Source: Plectonema radiosum NIES-515 (lineage in GTDB: Bacteria > Cyanobacteriota > Cyanobacteriia > Cyanobacteriales > Nostocaceae). From it: DNA of 53,391 nucleotides. The position numbers and the translations under genes were made by a program. Under the pieces are notes generated by a model. It had not been told where the DNA came from. It saw nothing but the letters and a program-made list of their open reading frames with translations, and did no database searches. Location: positions 1-53,391 of the forward strand of contig NZ_JAOWRF010000353.1 in NCBI RefSeq assembly GCF_025753815.1. Direction: 5' to 3'. This document shows, piece after piece, positions 27,701-36,669 of this stretch. How positions within the stretch are numbered: position 1 is the first letter of the stretch; each line of letters begins with the position of its first letter.

Positions 27701-30700
27701 AGTTTTACGCAGCAATTTTCAGACAGTTGCCGGAAAACCAGTGCAAATCATTTCATCAGAGGCAACTTTTTGTTTGCCAGTAGTTGATTTGAGTGATTTA
27801 TCGGCTGATTTACAAGCAGTTCAAATTGAACAACTGACACAAACAGAAGCACAACAGCCTTTTAACCTACAAACTGACTTGATGCTACGGGCGAAGTTAT
27901 TATGCTTGGGCGAACAAGAATATTTACTATTATTGACTGTGCATCATATTGCCTCTGATGGTTGGTCAATAGGTGTATTTGTGCAGGAACTTTCCACACT
28001 TTATCAAGCTTTCTGTACTGGGCAACTTTCTAATTTATCAGCAGTGCCAATTCAGTATGCAGATTTTGCCGCTTGGCAACGACACTGGTTAGTGGGGGAT
28101 GTCCTAGAGTCGCAACTGGCTTACTGGCGACAGCATTTAGAAGGCGCACCTGCACTGCTTGAATTACCCACAGACTATACAAGACATGCTGTTCAAACTT
28201 TCCGGGGTGCTAACTATACTTTTGAACTTTCTCCTGAACAAAGTGCTGCGCTGAAAAGTTTCAGCCAGGAACAGGGATGTACCTTGTTTATGACACTGCT
28301 GGCAGCTTTTAAAACTTTGCTATATCGCTACACAGGTAATGAAGATATTGTGGTGGGTTCTCCCATCGCTAACCGCAACCGTGCGGAGATAGAAGGATTA
28401 ATTGGCTTTTTTGTTAATACTTTAGTGTTGCGATCGCGCTTAGACGGTAATCCTACATTTGAGGAATTATTGAGTCGGGTGCGTGAGGTAGCTTTAGGTG
28501 CTTATTCTCACCAAGATTTACCTTTTGATGTGCTGGTGGAAGAATTGCAACCACAGCGTTCTTTAAGTTATGCACCCCTATTCCAAGTGATGTTTGTGCT
28601 GCAAAATGCACCGATGTCAGAGATAGAGTTGTCAGGTTTGAATTTGAGTCTGCTGGAAAATGACAACGGTACAGCTAAGTTTGATTTGACTTTGTTCATG
28701 GAAGAGACGGATGCGGGAATTGTCGGGACTTTTGAATACAGTACCGATTTGTTTGAGGCTGATAGTATACAGCGAATGTCGGAGCATTTGCAGACATTAC
28801 TAGCGGGAATTGTCAGCGATCCTCAGCAGCAACTTTGGGAATTACCGTTGTTAAGTGAAGCTGAAAAGACGCAGTTGCTAAAATGGAATGATACCCAAGC
28901 TAAGTATCCGCAACAGTGCATTCATGAGTTATTTGTAGCGCAAGTAGAACGTACACCCGACGAGGTGGCTGTAGTTTGTGGTGCAGAACAGTTAACTTAC
29001 AAAGAGTTAAATCAGCGTGCGAATCAACTGGCGCATTATTTGCGCTCATTGGGTGTAGGTAAAGAGGTATTGGTGGGAATATGTGTAGAACGTTCCCTAG
29101 ATATGATAGTTGGGCTTTTGGGGATTCTCAAGGCAGGTGGTGCATATTTACCTTTAGACCCGGCGTACCCACAGCAACGACTAGCTTTTATGTTGGCGGA
29201 TGCGGGGGTGTCATTTGTTATTTGTCATCAGTCATTTGTTGATAGATTTGACAAGATGACGGTCGTGTGCATAGATACTGAGTGGGATCAGATTGCTCAA
29301 GCTAGTCAAGAGAATCCGGTGAGTGAGACTACAACTGAGAACTTGGCTTATGTGATCTATACTTCTGGTTCTACTGGCAAACCTAAAGGAGTTTTGGGGT
29401 TACACAAAGGTGCTGTCAATCGTTTCCATTGGATGTGGGAGACTTATCCGTTTACAGAGGGAGAAGTTTGTTGTCAGAAAACATCCTTAAACTTTGTGGA
29501 TTCAGTTTGGGAGATTTTTGGCTCTTTACTGCAAGGGGTGAAGACGGTAATTGTAGGCGATCGCACTGTCAAAGATCCACAGCAATTTATTGAAACACTA
29601 GCTCAACATCATGTCACCCGACTGGTGCTAGTTCCCTCGTTGTTGCGGGTGCTGTTAGATAGCCGCAATTTACAAGCAAGATTACCAAAATTAAAGTTGT
29701 GGGTAACTAGTGGCGAAGCCCTTAACATTGAATTGTTACGCAAGTTTCGGCAGACATTACCGGATAGTACCCTGTTGAATCTTTATGGTTCTTCCGAAGT
29801 ATCGGCAGACGTGACCTGTTACAGTGTAACTCCTAGAGAGCAACTGCCTAAACGGGTGGCGATTGGGAGCGCGATCGCTAATACACAAATTCATCTGTTA
29901 GATAAATATCTCCAACCTGTTCCTATTGGTGTAACTGGTGAACTATATGTTAGTGGTGCGGGATTGGCTAGAGGTTATATTCATCAACCAGAACTTACCG
30001 CAAATAAATTTATTTCCAAAGCCGGAATAACGCTTTATAAAACAGGAGATTTAGCACGTTATCAAGCTGATGGTAACTTGGAGTTTTTAGGAAGAATTGA
30101 CAACCAAGTTCAATTACGGGGTTTTCGTGTAGAACTAGGAGAAATTGCGGCAATATTACGCCAATCTGCCAAAATTCGAGAGGCTGTTGTGGTAGTGAAA
30201 GAAGAACAACAGCAGTTAATTGCTTATGTAGTTTCTGAAGACAAAGAAGTAATTATTAGCGAGTTACAGCATTTACTAAAAGAGAAGTTACCAGAATATA
30301 TGCTGCCTTCGGCTTTTGTGAGCTTAGAAGCTTTACCACTACTACCCAATGGTAAAGTAGACTATCAATCGCTGCCAACTACCGAGGGTGTGCGTCCGCA
30401 GCTAGAACAGCAATTACAACTTCCGCAAACTGAGGTAGAAAAAACCATTGCTAATATTTGGCAAGAAGTTTTGCGGCTGGATGAGGTAGGTATACATGAT
30501 AATTTCTTTGAACTTGGTGGACATTCGTTACTTTTGATTCAAGTTCATAGCAAGCTGCAAGAAGTATTTCAACGAGATTTTGCTTTAGTTGAAATGTTTC
30601 AATATCCAACTATCAGTCAGTTAACTAAGTTTTTTAGTCAGGAACAGAGTTCACAATTATCTGTAGGAATAAATAATCGTGAGTTGGCAAGTAGAACAGT

Positions 30701-30773
30701 ATCTATACAGCGACGTAAGGAAATTAGAAATAAAGCTCACGCCAAGATGCAGAGGCGCAAAAAGGAGGAATAA
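24747..30773 (+). CDS. NRPS 3: half-C-A(Dab?)-PCP-C-A(beta-Ala)-PCP
   Basis: A 2008-residue NRPS. It begins with only the C-terminal half of a C domain (about 1-270, no HHxxxDG), then A1 (P-loop about 437), PCP (about 868), C (HHIASDGWS, about 1066), A2 (P-loop about 1535) and PCP (about 1920). The A1 residues read DIWEMVADDK, like 2,4-diaminobutyrate codes. The A2 residues read VDWVVSLADK, nearly the beta-alanine code VDWVISLADK, where loss of Asp235 marks a non-alpha-amino acid. Codes are compared from memory. A 23-residue repeat-derived insert lies in A1 (745-768). The last ~20 residues are Arg/Lys-rich and encoded by another dispersed repeat. GGTGA precedes the ATG. Confidence 0.88.
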   Translation: MVAIQTKPTITSEVLFTQKIYWLNQLSEELPETNLITDYVRPAIYSGKHKSVSFQLSAYLSEAILTLSNNSHLSTYLILLSAFSVLMQKYTGNSDNIIGCPTYCLTEVDSNVNQVLPLRINVDKNQTFKDLLLQVKATTINAYCHQNYPVDELAQLLNLPNQQNRYPFCDIVVLLENIHQENDFTGINNDVTLSFQVIDNLLLGRIDYNEHLFREDAIKCLIKSYLNVLECVINNYHMKITDISFLNIEEQHQLLEEFNYKTKQYPITQTIDQLFAQQAQVTPERIAVEYADSQLTYQQLNAKANQLARFLQQLGIRKGEIVGILKERDINFLIGILAIYKAGGAYLPIDSQYPTDRIKYMVSNSEVKIILTDSSCLDMFTDLAGNILNLKSLVCLDTSENPINPAQLTDINIYNQLNFQHLSTENLITSNTATDPAYMLYTSGSTGLPKGAIVRHDGAINHIYAQFDELELTADFAFLQSAPSSTDISVWQFLAPLLIGGKTVIVDTESGFIPEKLFKVLQEKSITVVELVPAVFGGLIDYICQLPEDQRQLPDLKWMMVVGEPVAVKRVNQWLSLYPAIKIADAYGPTEAADDITQFIIDQPLPENQRTVSIGQPLTNLNIYIIDREMQLVPIGFPGEICVSGIGVGDGYWQNPEKTKLSFVPNPFPHPTKKLPAVNPDLMYKTGDLGRWLPDGNIEFLGRIDNQVKIRGFRVELEEIEALLRQHISVRETVVIVREDTGEKRTSAPFDFSTRRYANAQGKPLSTSLVAYIVPQTECSADLVSELRELLKQRLPQHMMPSAFMLLDDLPLAPSGKVDRRALPVPDFTKLQNQNTFVAASTPIQEMLTGIWAEVLSLEKVGIHDNFFELGGHSLLATRVISKVRQLFEVELPLRRLFEQPTVAGLATVIENAIKAGIGLDAPPVERVSRDGELILSFAQQRLWFLTQLQPNSPFNNLCAAFRLQGELNVQALQQSFHEIVRRHEVLRSNFQTVAGKPVQIISSEATFCLPVVDLSDLSADLQAVQIEQLTQTEAQQPFNLQTDLMLRAKLLCLGEQEYLLLLTVHHIASDGWSIGVFVQELSTLYQAFCTGQLSNLSAVPIQYADFAAWQRHWLVGDVLESQLAYWRQHLEGAPALLELPTDYTRHAVQTFRGANYTFELSPEQSAALKSFSQEQGCTLFMTLLAAFKTLLYRYTGNEDIVVGSPIANRNRAEIEGLIGFFVNTLVLRSRLDGNPTFEELLSRVREVALGAYSHQDLPFDVLVEELQPQRSLSYAPLFQVMFVLQNAPMSEIELSGLNLSLLENDNGTAKFDLTLFMEETDAGIVGTFEYSTDLFEADSIQRMSEHLQTLLAGIVSDPQQQLWELPLLSEAEKTQLLKWNDTQAKYPQQCIHELFVAQVERTPDEVAVVCGAEQLTYKELNQRANQLAHYLRSLGVGKEVLVGICVERSLDMIVGLLGILKAGGAYLPLDPAYPQQRLAFMLADAGVSFVICHQSFVDRFDKMTVVCIDTEWDQIAQASQENPVSETTTENLAYVIYTSGSTGKPKGVLGLHKGAVNRFHWMWETYPFTEGEVCCQKTSLNFVDSVWEIFGSLLQGVKTVIVGDRTVKDPQQFIETLAQHHVTRLVLVPSLLRVLLDSRNLQARLPKLKLWVTSGEALNIELLRKFRQTLPDSTLLNLYGSSEVSADVTCYSVTPREQLPKRVAIGSAIANTQIHLLDKYLQPVPIGVTGELYVSGAGLARGYIHQPELTANKFISKAGITLYKTGDLARYQADGNLEFLGRIDNQVQLRGFRVELGEIAAILRQSAKIREAVVVVKEEQQQLIAYVVSEDKEVIISELQHLLKEKLPEYMLPSAFVSLEALPLLPNGKVDYQSLPTTEGVRPQLEQQLQLPQTEVEKTIANIWQEVLRLDEVGIHDNFFELGGHSLLLIQVHSKLQEVFQRDFALVEMFQYPTISQLTKFFSQEQSSQLSVGINNRELASRTVSIQRRKEIRNKAHAKMQRRKKEE
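26982..27050. repeat. Dispersed repeat inserted in frame in A1 of NRPS 3
   Basis: An insert of 69 bases (exactly 23 codons) splits the usual A-domain segment REDTGEKR / LVAYIVP. It contains GACGCTACGCGAACG (27010-27024), the exact reverse complement of 34827-34841 in the PKS gene, and CTTCTCTACGAGA (26999-27011), the reverse complement of 52164-52176 in the plasmid-type region. Confidence 0.75.
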
Positions 30774-30833
30774 GAGAGTTGACGCATCACTGAGGTAGTT
30801 AAGTAAGTGCTAAATATTTAGGAATATAAAAAG

Positions 30834-32489
30834 ATGACATTAAGTAAACAAGAAATACCCACCCAAAGTTATTTGTTGGAAACTGAGGAAATATTGCATT
30901 CTGATATTGAGAAACAGGTAATGCAATTATTTAGTTTATCTAGGATAAATGCTGAAAATATAGATGAGTTAATTGATGATATATCTGATAATTTCTTAGG
31001 TGCAGATACAGCTAGTAGTGATATTGATTTGGATTCATTGGCGACCAAATTTTGTGATAGTAGAGTACCTAGTCACCCGGCAAATTTAGATAAATATCTG
31101 GAATATTTATCTGATAATGTTATTGCCCATGCAATTCATACTGCTTCACCCAAATTTATTGGTCACATGACCTCGGCACTACCTTATTTTGTGCAACCAC
31201 TAGCCAAGTTGATGACGGCGATGAATCAAAATTCAGTAAAAATTGAGACAGCAAAATCTCTGAGTTTTTACGAGCGTCAAGCTTTAGCAATGTTGCATCG
31301 GCAAATATATAATTTTTCTGATAATTTTTACGCTGAACATATTCAAAATAGTCAAAGTACACTGGGAATTTTGACATCTGGTGGGACAACAGCAAACATT
31401 ACTGCTATGTGGTGCGCTCGGAATGCTGTTTTGGGTGCAAAAGATGATTTTTTAGGTGTGGAAAAGGAAGGTTTAACAGCAGCATTAAATTTCTATGGCT
31501 ACAAAGGAGCAGCAATCATTGGCTCGGAATTAATGCATTTTTCCTTTGATAAAGCGGCAGATTTGCTAGGGATTGGGAATCGGGGGTTGATGAAAATTCC
31601 CGTTGATAGTAACAATCGGGTGAGAGTGCGATCGCTACGTCAAGCTGTAGCTAAATGTCGTGAGCAAAACTTGTGTATAATTGCCATTATTGGTATTGCT
31701 GGCACTACAGATTCAGGTGGCTTAGATCCACTATTAGATATTGCCGAAATTGCCCAAGAAGCTAATGTTCATTTTCATGTAGATGCCGCTTGGGGAGGTC
31801 CATTAATTTTTTCTCAGCAACATCGCTCTAAAATTGCAGGGATTGAACAAGCTAATTCAGTCACCATTGATGGACATAAACAACTTTATTTACCAATGGG
31901 TATTGGTATGCTATTTATGCGTGAACCATACATAGCACAATCCATTGAAAAGCAAGCCAGCTATACCATGCGTAAGGGTTCTTTCGATTTAGGTAAACGC
32001 GCTTTGGAAGGTTCTCGTCCTGGTATGGCATTATTTTTACACGCTGGATTGAATTTAATTGGCAGTCAAGGATATGAATTTTTAATTGATGAAGGTATTA
32101 GAAAAACTCAATATATGGCTAATCGAATTCGTTCAATGCCTGAGTTTGAGTTGCTCGCAGAACCTGATACTAACTTGCTCCTTTATCGCTATATTCCCGA
32201 ATCTTTAAGAGAGCTTGTGGTTAAAAAACAGTTGACGGAAACTGACAATTTATTTATTAATCAATTTAATGAGCATCTGCAAAAAAAACAACGCCAAGCA
32301 GGTCATACTTTTATCTCGCGGACGATGAAAACTAGCAATTGCTTTAGTCAAGAAATTTCCATTGTAGCACTGCGGGCAGTATTAGCAAACCCACTCACAA
32401 CAGAAGATGATATTGATGCAGTGTTAAATGACCAGATTCAGATTGCCTCAGAAATTTATATGCCAACATCTTCTGAAAATGTAGCTTAG
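30834..32489 (+). CDS. panP: PLP-dependent aspartate 1-decarboxylase (PanP-like)
   Basis: A group II PLP decarboxylase of 551 residues. The PLP-binding elements are the VDAAWGGP segment and the Lys in TIDGHKQLYLPMG. Segments such as SPKFIGHMTSALPYF, VDSNNRV, GSFDLGKRALEGSRPG and VLANPLTT match, from memory, the Vibrio-type PanP family, which decarboxylates L-aspartate to beta-alanine. The diaminobutyrate/glutamate decarboxylases are the nearest alternative. The aspartate reading fits the pathway: NRPS 3 and NRPS 4 each carry a beta-alanine-like A domain. If it were a diaminobutyrate decarboxylase it would make 1,3-diaminopropane instead. It lies between NRPS 3 and a methyltransferase gene. 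Confidence 0.75.
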   Translation: MTLSKQEIPTQSYLLETEEILHSDIEKQVMQLFSLSRINAENIDELIDDISDNFLGADTASSDIDLDSLATKFCDSRVPSHPANLDKYLEYLSDNVIAHAIHTASPKFIGHMTSALPYFVQPLAKLMTAMNQNSVKIETAKSLSFYERQALAMLHRQIYNFSDNFYAEHIQNSQSTLGILTSGGTTANITAMWCARNAVLGAKDDFLGVEKEGLTAALNFYGYKGAAIIGSELMHFSFDKAADLLGIGNRGLMKIPVDSNNRVRVRSLRQAVAKCREQNLCIIAIIGIAGTTDSGGLDPLLDIAEIAQEANVHFHVDAAWGGPLIFSQQHRSKIAGIEQANSVTIDGHKQLYLPMGIGMLFMREPYIAQSIEKQASYTMRKGSFDLGKRALEGSRPGMALFLHAGLNLIGSQGYEFLIDEGIRKTQYMANRIRSMPEFELLAEPDTNLLLYRYIPESLRELVVKKQLTETDNLFINQFNEHLQKKQRQAGHTFISRTMKTSNCFSQEISIVALRAVLANPLTTEDDIDAVLNDQIQIASEIYMPTSSENVA

Positions 32490-32539
32490 AAGATTTGAAA
32501 AATCCCTAAATAGAACAAATTTAACTTGGAGCAATTTTT

Positions 32540-33313
32540 ATGTATTTAGCAACTCCACATCTTGAAGAAAACGCTCAAAATCTTTATAACAATTGGGCTT
32601 TTGCCTATCCACAAGATAATAGTAGCGAACTTTGGCTAGAATTTTTAGGTCAATATATTTTAGAAAATCTGCCCGAAAGCGCTCGTATTTTAGATGTTGG
32701 TTGTGGTCATGGTCAATTAGTCAGTAAATTAATCACAAAAGGTTATCAAGTAACTGGGCTTGATTTATCAGAAGAGATGTTACGGTATGCTCGCAAGAAT
32801 GCACCCAGTGGTGAATTTATTCAGAGTGATATACGCTCTTTTGAAATGCCACCTACTTTTCATGCAGTTGTTTCATCGAGTACAGTATTTAACTATATGT
32901 TAAGTATTGAAGATTTGACAAAAGCTTTTCAACAAGTGTATTCCTCGCTATTACCTAATGGCTGGTTTGGGTTCGATATGAGTGAAGGTGAAATAGTGCA
33001 AGAAGATTATAATCTAGTTGAGGAATGTAGTGGTGATTTTGGCGATGACTATACATGGCTGCAACGTTCAATTTACGACCCAAAAAGTAAGTTATGGCAA
33101 AGTCATTATGTCACATTTCAATTGCTTGATGGAAACTGGCAACGAAAAGATGTAAATTGCACAGCAAAAGCTTATTCTCGGACAGAGGTTCAGTCTGTTC
33201 TAGAAAAAGTGGGCTTTACGAAAGTTTTGGTCAATGATGTAAGGAATGATGCTAAAATAGCTGGTTTAGCAGATTCCAGGATAGTATACGTTTTTCGTAA
33301 AAGTTTATCCTAA
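32540..33313 (+). CDS. SAM-dependent class I methyltransferase
   Basis: A 257-residue protein with the glycine-rich SAM motif ILDVGCGHG (about residue 50) and the acidic post-I strand VTGLDLSEEML. The C-terminal half is a beta-rich region of the type seen in small-molecule methyltransferases. The acceptor is unknown; candidates are an amine of the diaminobutyrate unit or a hydroxyl. TTGGAG lies upstream of the ATG. It is separated from the PKS gene by about 125 bases without a gene. Confidence 0.75.
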   Translation: MYLATPHLEENAQNLYNNWAFAYPQDNSSELWLEFLGQYILENLPESARILDVGCGHGQLVSKLITKGYQVTGLDLSEEMLRYARKNAPSGEFIQSDIRSFEMPPTFHAVVSSSTVFNYMLSIEDLTKAFQQVYSSLLPNGWFGFDMSEGEIVQEDYNLVEECSGDFGDDYTWLQRSIYDPKSKLWQSHYVTFQLLDGNWQRKDVNCTAKAYSRTEVQSVLEKVGFTKVLVNDVRNDAKIAGLADSRIVYVFRKSLS

Positions 33314-33438
33314 AAACTAATTCAACCCCCAACCAGCCCTTCTTTAATAAAAAATAGATAATTAAATACTTGTCTTTAATCAAGAGAAGGGCAGAAACAA
33401 TCGGAGTATTAAAACAATATTTATAGACTTTTACTTTG

Positions 33439-36400
33439 ATGAATACTGATAATAACTCTCAAATCATAGATGGTGATGCAATAGCAATAATTGGTATGGC
33501 TGGACGCTTTCCTGGTGCTAAGAATGTTAATATTTTTTGGCAAAATTTACGAGATGGTGTAGAGTCAATTACTTTTTTTAATGATGAGGAATTACTCTCA
33601 GCCGGAATCAAGCCAAAATCACTTAATGACCCTAATTATGTCAAAGCATTTGGTGTATTAGAAGATATCGAATTATTTGATGCTAATTTTTTCGGATTCA
33701 CTCCTAAAGAAGCAGAAATAATAGACCCGCAACATCGGCTATTTATAGAATGTGTTTGGGAAGCATTAGAAAATGCTGGTTACAATTCTACAATTTATCC
33801 TGGTCAAATTGGTCTGTTTGCTGGTGCTGCTTTAAGTTCTTACTTATTGCATAATTTATTTTCTCAATTTTATCCCCATTGGGATATGTTAAAACCAGTG
33901 GAATCATTTCAAATGTTTATAGGGAATGATAAAGACCATTTACCGACACAAATTTCTTATAAATTAAATTTAAAAGGACCAAGTGTTAATGTCCAAACGG
34001 CTTGTTCTACATCCTTAGTGGCTGTGCATTTTGCTTGTCAAAGTTTGCTCAATGGCGAAAGTGATATGGCTTTGGCTGGTGGTGTATCTATACATTTGCC
34101 CCAAACAGCAGGTTACTATTATGAACAAGGGGGAATTTTATCAAATGATGGTCACTGTCGCGCCTTTGATGCCGATGCTAGTGGTACTATTTTCGGTAAC
34201 GGCTTGGGTGTGGTAGTCCTCAAAAGATTAGAAGATGCTGTGCGCGATCGCAATTATATTCATGCTGTCATTAAGGGTTCAGCAATTAATAATGATGGCT
34301 CTTTAAAAGTCGGTTATACAGCACCTAGTGTAGATGGTCAAACAGCAGTAATTTTAGAAGCATTAGCATTAGCTGATGTTGAACCTGAAACTATTTCTTA
34401 TATTGAAACTCATGGTACGGGTACTGTATTAGGAGATCCCATTGAAATTGCGGGTTTAACACAAGCTTTTCGTAATAGCACTGATAAAAAAGGTTTTTGT
34501 GCGATCGCTTCAGCAAAAACCAATGTCGGACACCTGAATACAGCAGCCGGTGTGACTGGCTTAATTAAAACTGTTCAAGCTTTAAAACATCAACAAATAC
34601 CTCCCAATTTGCACTTTCAAACACCTAATCCCCAAATAGATTTTGCAAATAGTCCTTTCTATGTGAATACGAAATTATCAGAATGGAAAACTAACGGTGA
34701 ACCGCGTCGTGCTGGAGTTAGTTCTTTTGGGATTGGTGGAACTAATGCTCATGTGATTTTGGAAGAAGCACCTATTTTTAGGCAGGGGGCAGGTGAGACC
34801 AACCCCCGTCTTGGCGGTCTCCGTCACGTTCGCGTAGCGTCCCGGAGGGAACTTGGGGGACTGGCGAACCCAAAGGGGGGTAGGGAGCTGGGGAGAGATT
34901 ATCAACTATTATGTTTATCAGCTAAAAGTGAGCAGGCACTTGAGCAAATAAAGATTAATCTAGCTACGCATTTACAACAACATCCTGAATTGAATTTAGC
35001 GGATGTTACTTATACTCTCTGCATTGGGCGGCAGGCTTTTGACTATCGTCAAATGGTGGTTTGTCGTGATATTGAAGATGCAATTAAAGTCTTAGCAAAT
35101 TTAGATACACAACGAATTTTCACCTTCTATCAAAAACCGAGCAAACGTCCAGTTATTTTTATGTTTTCGGGACAGGGTTCGCAGTATGTAAATATGGCGC
35201 GGGAACTATATGAAGTTGAGCCAATTTTTCAAGAACAAGTAGATATTTGTGCAGATATTCTTAAACCGCACTTAGGGTTAGACATACGTCAAACAATTTA
35301 TCCCAGCGAACAAGAAATACAAACAGCTTCTGCCCAACTACAACAAACAGCAATCGCTCAACCAGCATTATTCACTATTGAGTACGCCTTAGCCAAGTTA
35401 TGGATGTCTTGGGGTGTGCTACCTACAGCAATGATAGGTCATAGCATTGGTGAGTATGTAGCTGCTACTTTAGCCGGTGTGTTCACTTTAAAAGATGCCT
35501 TGGCTTTAGTTGCCGCGAGAGGACAAATGATGCAGCAACAGCCGTCCGGAAGTATGTTGGCTGTAGCACTACCAGAAGCCGAAGTAAAACAATTTTTAGG
35601 TCAAGAACTTTCTCTTGCAGCTGTCAATAGTCCATCTGCTTGTGTTGTTTCTGGAAAGACAGAAATTATCGAGACTTTACAAAACTATTTAGCGAATAAA
35701 AATATAAATTGCCGTCTTTTATATACATCTCATGCCTTCCATTCCCAGATGATGGAGCCGATTTTAGCAGATTTTACTGAAGAAGTGAAAAAAGCTAATC
35801 CTCAGATACCTAAAATCCCCTTTATTTCTAATCTGACTGGTACTTGGATTCAAGCAAATGAAGCTACAAATACCCATTATTGGAGTCAACATTTACGCTC
35901 TTGTGTGAGATTTTCAGAGGGAATATCTGAGTTACTAAAACAGTCAGAAGGAATTTTTCTAGAAGTAGGAGCAGGTCGGACATTAAGCACATTAACAAGA
36001 CAGCATTTAACAACCAATTCCAAACAATTAATATTAACTTCTCTGCGTCATCCCCAAGAACAACAAACAGATATTGCTTTTATCTTAAATGCATTAGGTC
36101 AGCTATGGCTGGCAGGTATAGATATAGATTGGTCAGAATTTTATAGTCACATACAACCTTATCGTGTTCCTTTACCTACGTATCCTTTCGAGCGTCAACG
36201 TTATTGGATTGAGGCAAAAATGCCATCATTAGTATCACAAGAAGAAAATAAAGTTTTTTCTCAATCAGCAACATTAACAGAAACGAAAGTACAAGAATCA
36301 AATATATCTTATTCCCGTCCCAATATTAGCAACTCCTACATTGCTCCCACTAACGAATTAGAAGAACAAATCGCCAAAGTTTGGCAAGAAGTGCTAGGAA

Positions 36401-36630
36401 TTCAGCAAGTTGGAATTTATGATAACTTCTTTGAATTGGGAGGAGATTCTTTAATTGCCACTCAACTTGCTTCGCGTCTACAAGCAAATTTCCCTGTAGA
36501 ATTAGCACTCCGCGAACTGTTATTACAAGCCTTAACTGTTGCCAAACAAGCAGAAATGATTGAAGAACTTCTCCTAGAAAAAATCGCGGAATTATCCGAA
36601 GAAGAAGTTCAAACTATTCTTACTACTTAA
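33439..36630 (+). CDS. Type I PKS: KS-AT-ACP, malonyl-specific
   Basis: About 1063 residues from ATG 33439 (a TTG one codon earlier is also possible). KS: Cys in QTACSTSL (about 188) plus HGTGT and NVGH histidines. AT: GHSIGE (about 666) with HAFH, which indicates malonyl-CoA. ACP: GGDSL (about 1003). There is no KR, DH, ER or MT domain, so the unit would leave a beta-keto group unless reduced in trans. By gene order it extends the beta-alanyl intermediate of NRPS 3 and hands it to NRPS 4. An insert of about 37 residues, rich in Gly and Arg and encoded by a dispersed repeat, lies between KS and AT (about 447-485). Confidence 0.88.
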   Translation: MNTDNNSQIIDGDAIAIIGMAGRFPGAKNVNIFWQNLRDGVESITFFNDEELLSAGIKPKSLNDPNYVKAFGVLEDIELFDANFFGFTPKEAEIIDPQHRLFIECVWEALENAGYNSTIYPGQIGLFAGAALSSYLLHNLFSQFYPHWDMLKPVESFQMFIGNDKDHLPTQISYKLNLKGPSVNVQTACSTSLVAVHFACQSLLNGESDMALAGGVSIHLPQTAGYYYEQGGILSNDGHCRAFDADASGTIFGNGLGVVVLKRLEDAVRDRNYIHAVIKGSAINNDGSLKVGYTAPSVDGQTAVILEALALADVEPETISYIETHGTGTVLGDPIEIAGLTQAFRNSTDKKGFCAIASAKTNVGHLNTAAGVTGLIKTVQALKHQQIPPNLHFQTPNPQIDFANSPFYVNTKLSEWKTNGEPRRAGVSSFGIGGTNAHVILEEAPIFRQGAGETNPRLGGLRHVRVASRRELGGLANPKGGRELGRDYQLLCLSAKSEQALEQIKINLATHLQQHPELNLADVTYTLCIGRQAFDYRQMVVCRDIEDAIKVLANLDTQRIFTFYQKPSKRPVIFMFSGQGSQYVNMARELYEVEPIFQEQVDICADILKPHLGLDIRQTIYPSEQEIQTASAQLQQTAIAQPALFTIEYALAKLWMSWGVLPTAMIGHSIGEYVAATLAGVFTLKDALALVAARGQMMQQQPSGSMLAVALPEAEVKQFLGQELSLAAVNSPSACVVSGKTEIIETLQNYLANKNINCRLLYTSHAFHSQMMEPILADFTEEVKKANPQIPKIPFISNLTGTWIQANEATNTHYWSQHLRSCVRFSEGISELLKQSEGIFLEVGAGRTLSTLTRQHLTTNSKQLILTSLRHPQEQQTDIAFILNALGQLWLAGIDIDWSEFYSHIQPYRVPLPTYPFERQRYWIEAKMPSLVSQEENKVFSQSATLTETKVQESNISYSRPNISNSYIAPTNELEEQIAKVWQEVLGIQQVGIYDNFFELGGDSLIATQLASRLQANFPVELALRELLLQALTVAKQAEMIEELLLEKIAELSEEEVQTILTT
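34780..34890. repeat. Dispersed repeat inserted in frame between KS and AT
   Basis: A GC-rich block of about 110 bases in an AT-rich gene, with G-rich runs at both ends. It contains CGTTCGCGTAGCGTC (34827-34841), shared in opposite orientation with NRPS 3. It keeps the frame and falls in the linker after the KS domain, where insertion is tolerated. Confidence 0.75.
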
Positions 36631-36669
36631 TACCTTTACTCTGGATACCTCTGCGTTCTCATAAAAATT

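Noticed and set aside
30834-32489. Diaminobutyrate decarboxylase making 1,3-diaminopropane, as in schizokinen pathways
   Set aside because: Tempting beside a Dab aminotransferase, but the sequence looks like PanP aspartate decarboxylases and two beta-alanine-like A domains need beta-alanine. Kept as an alternative only.
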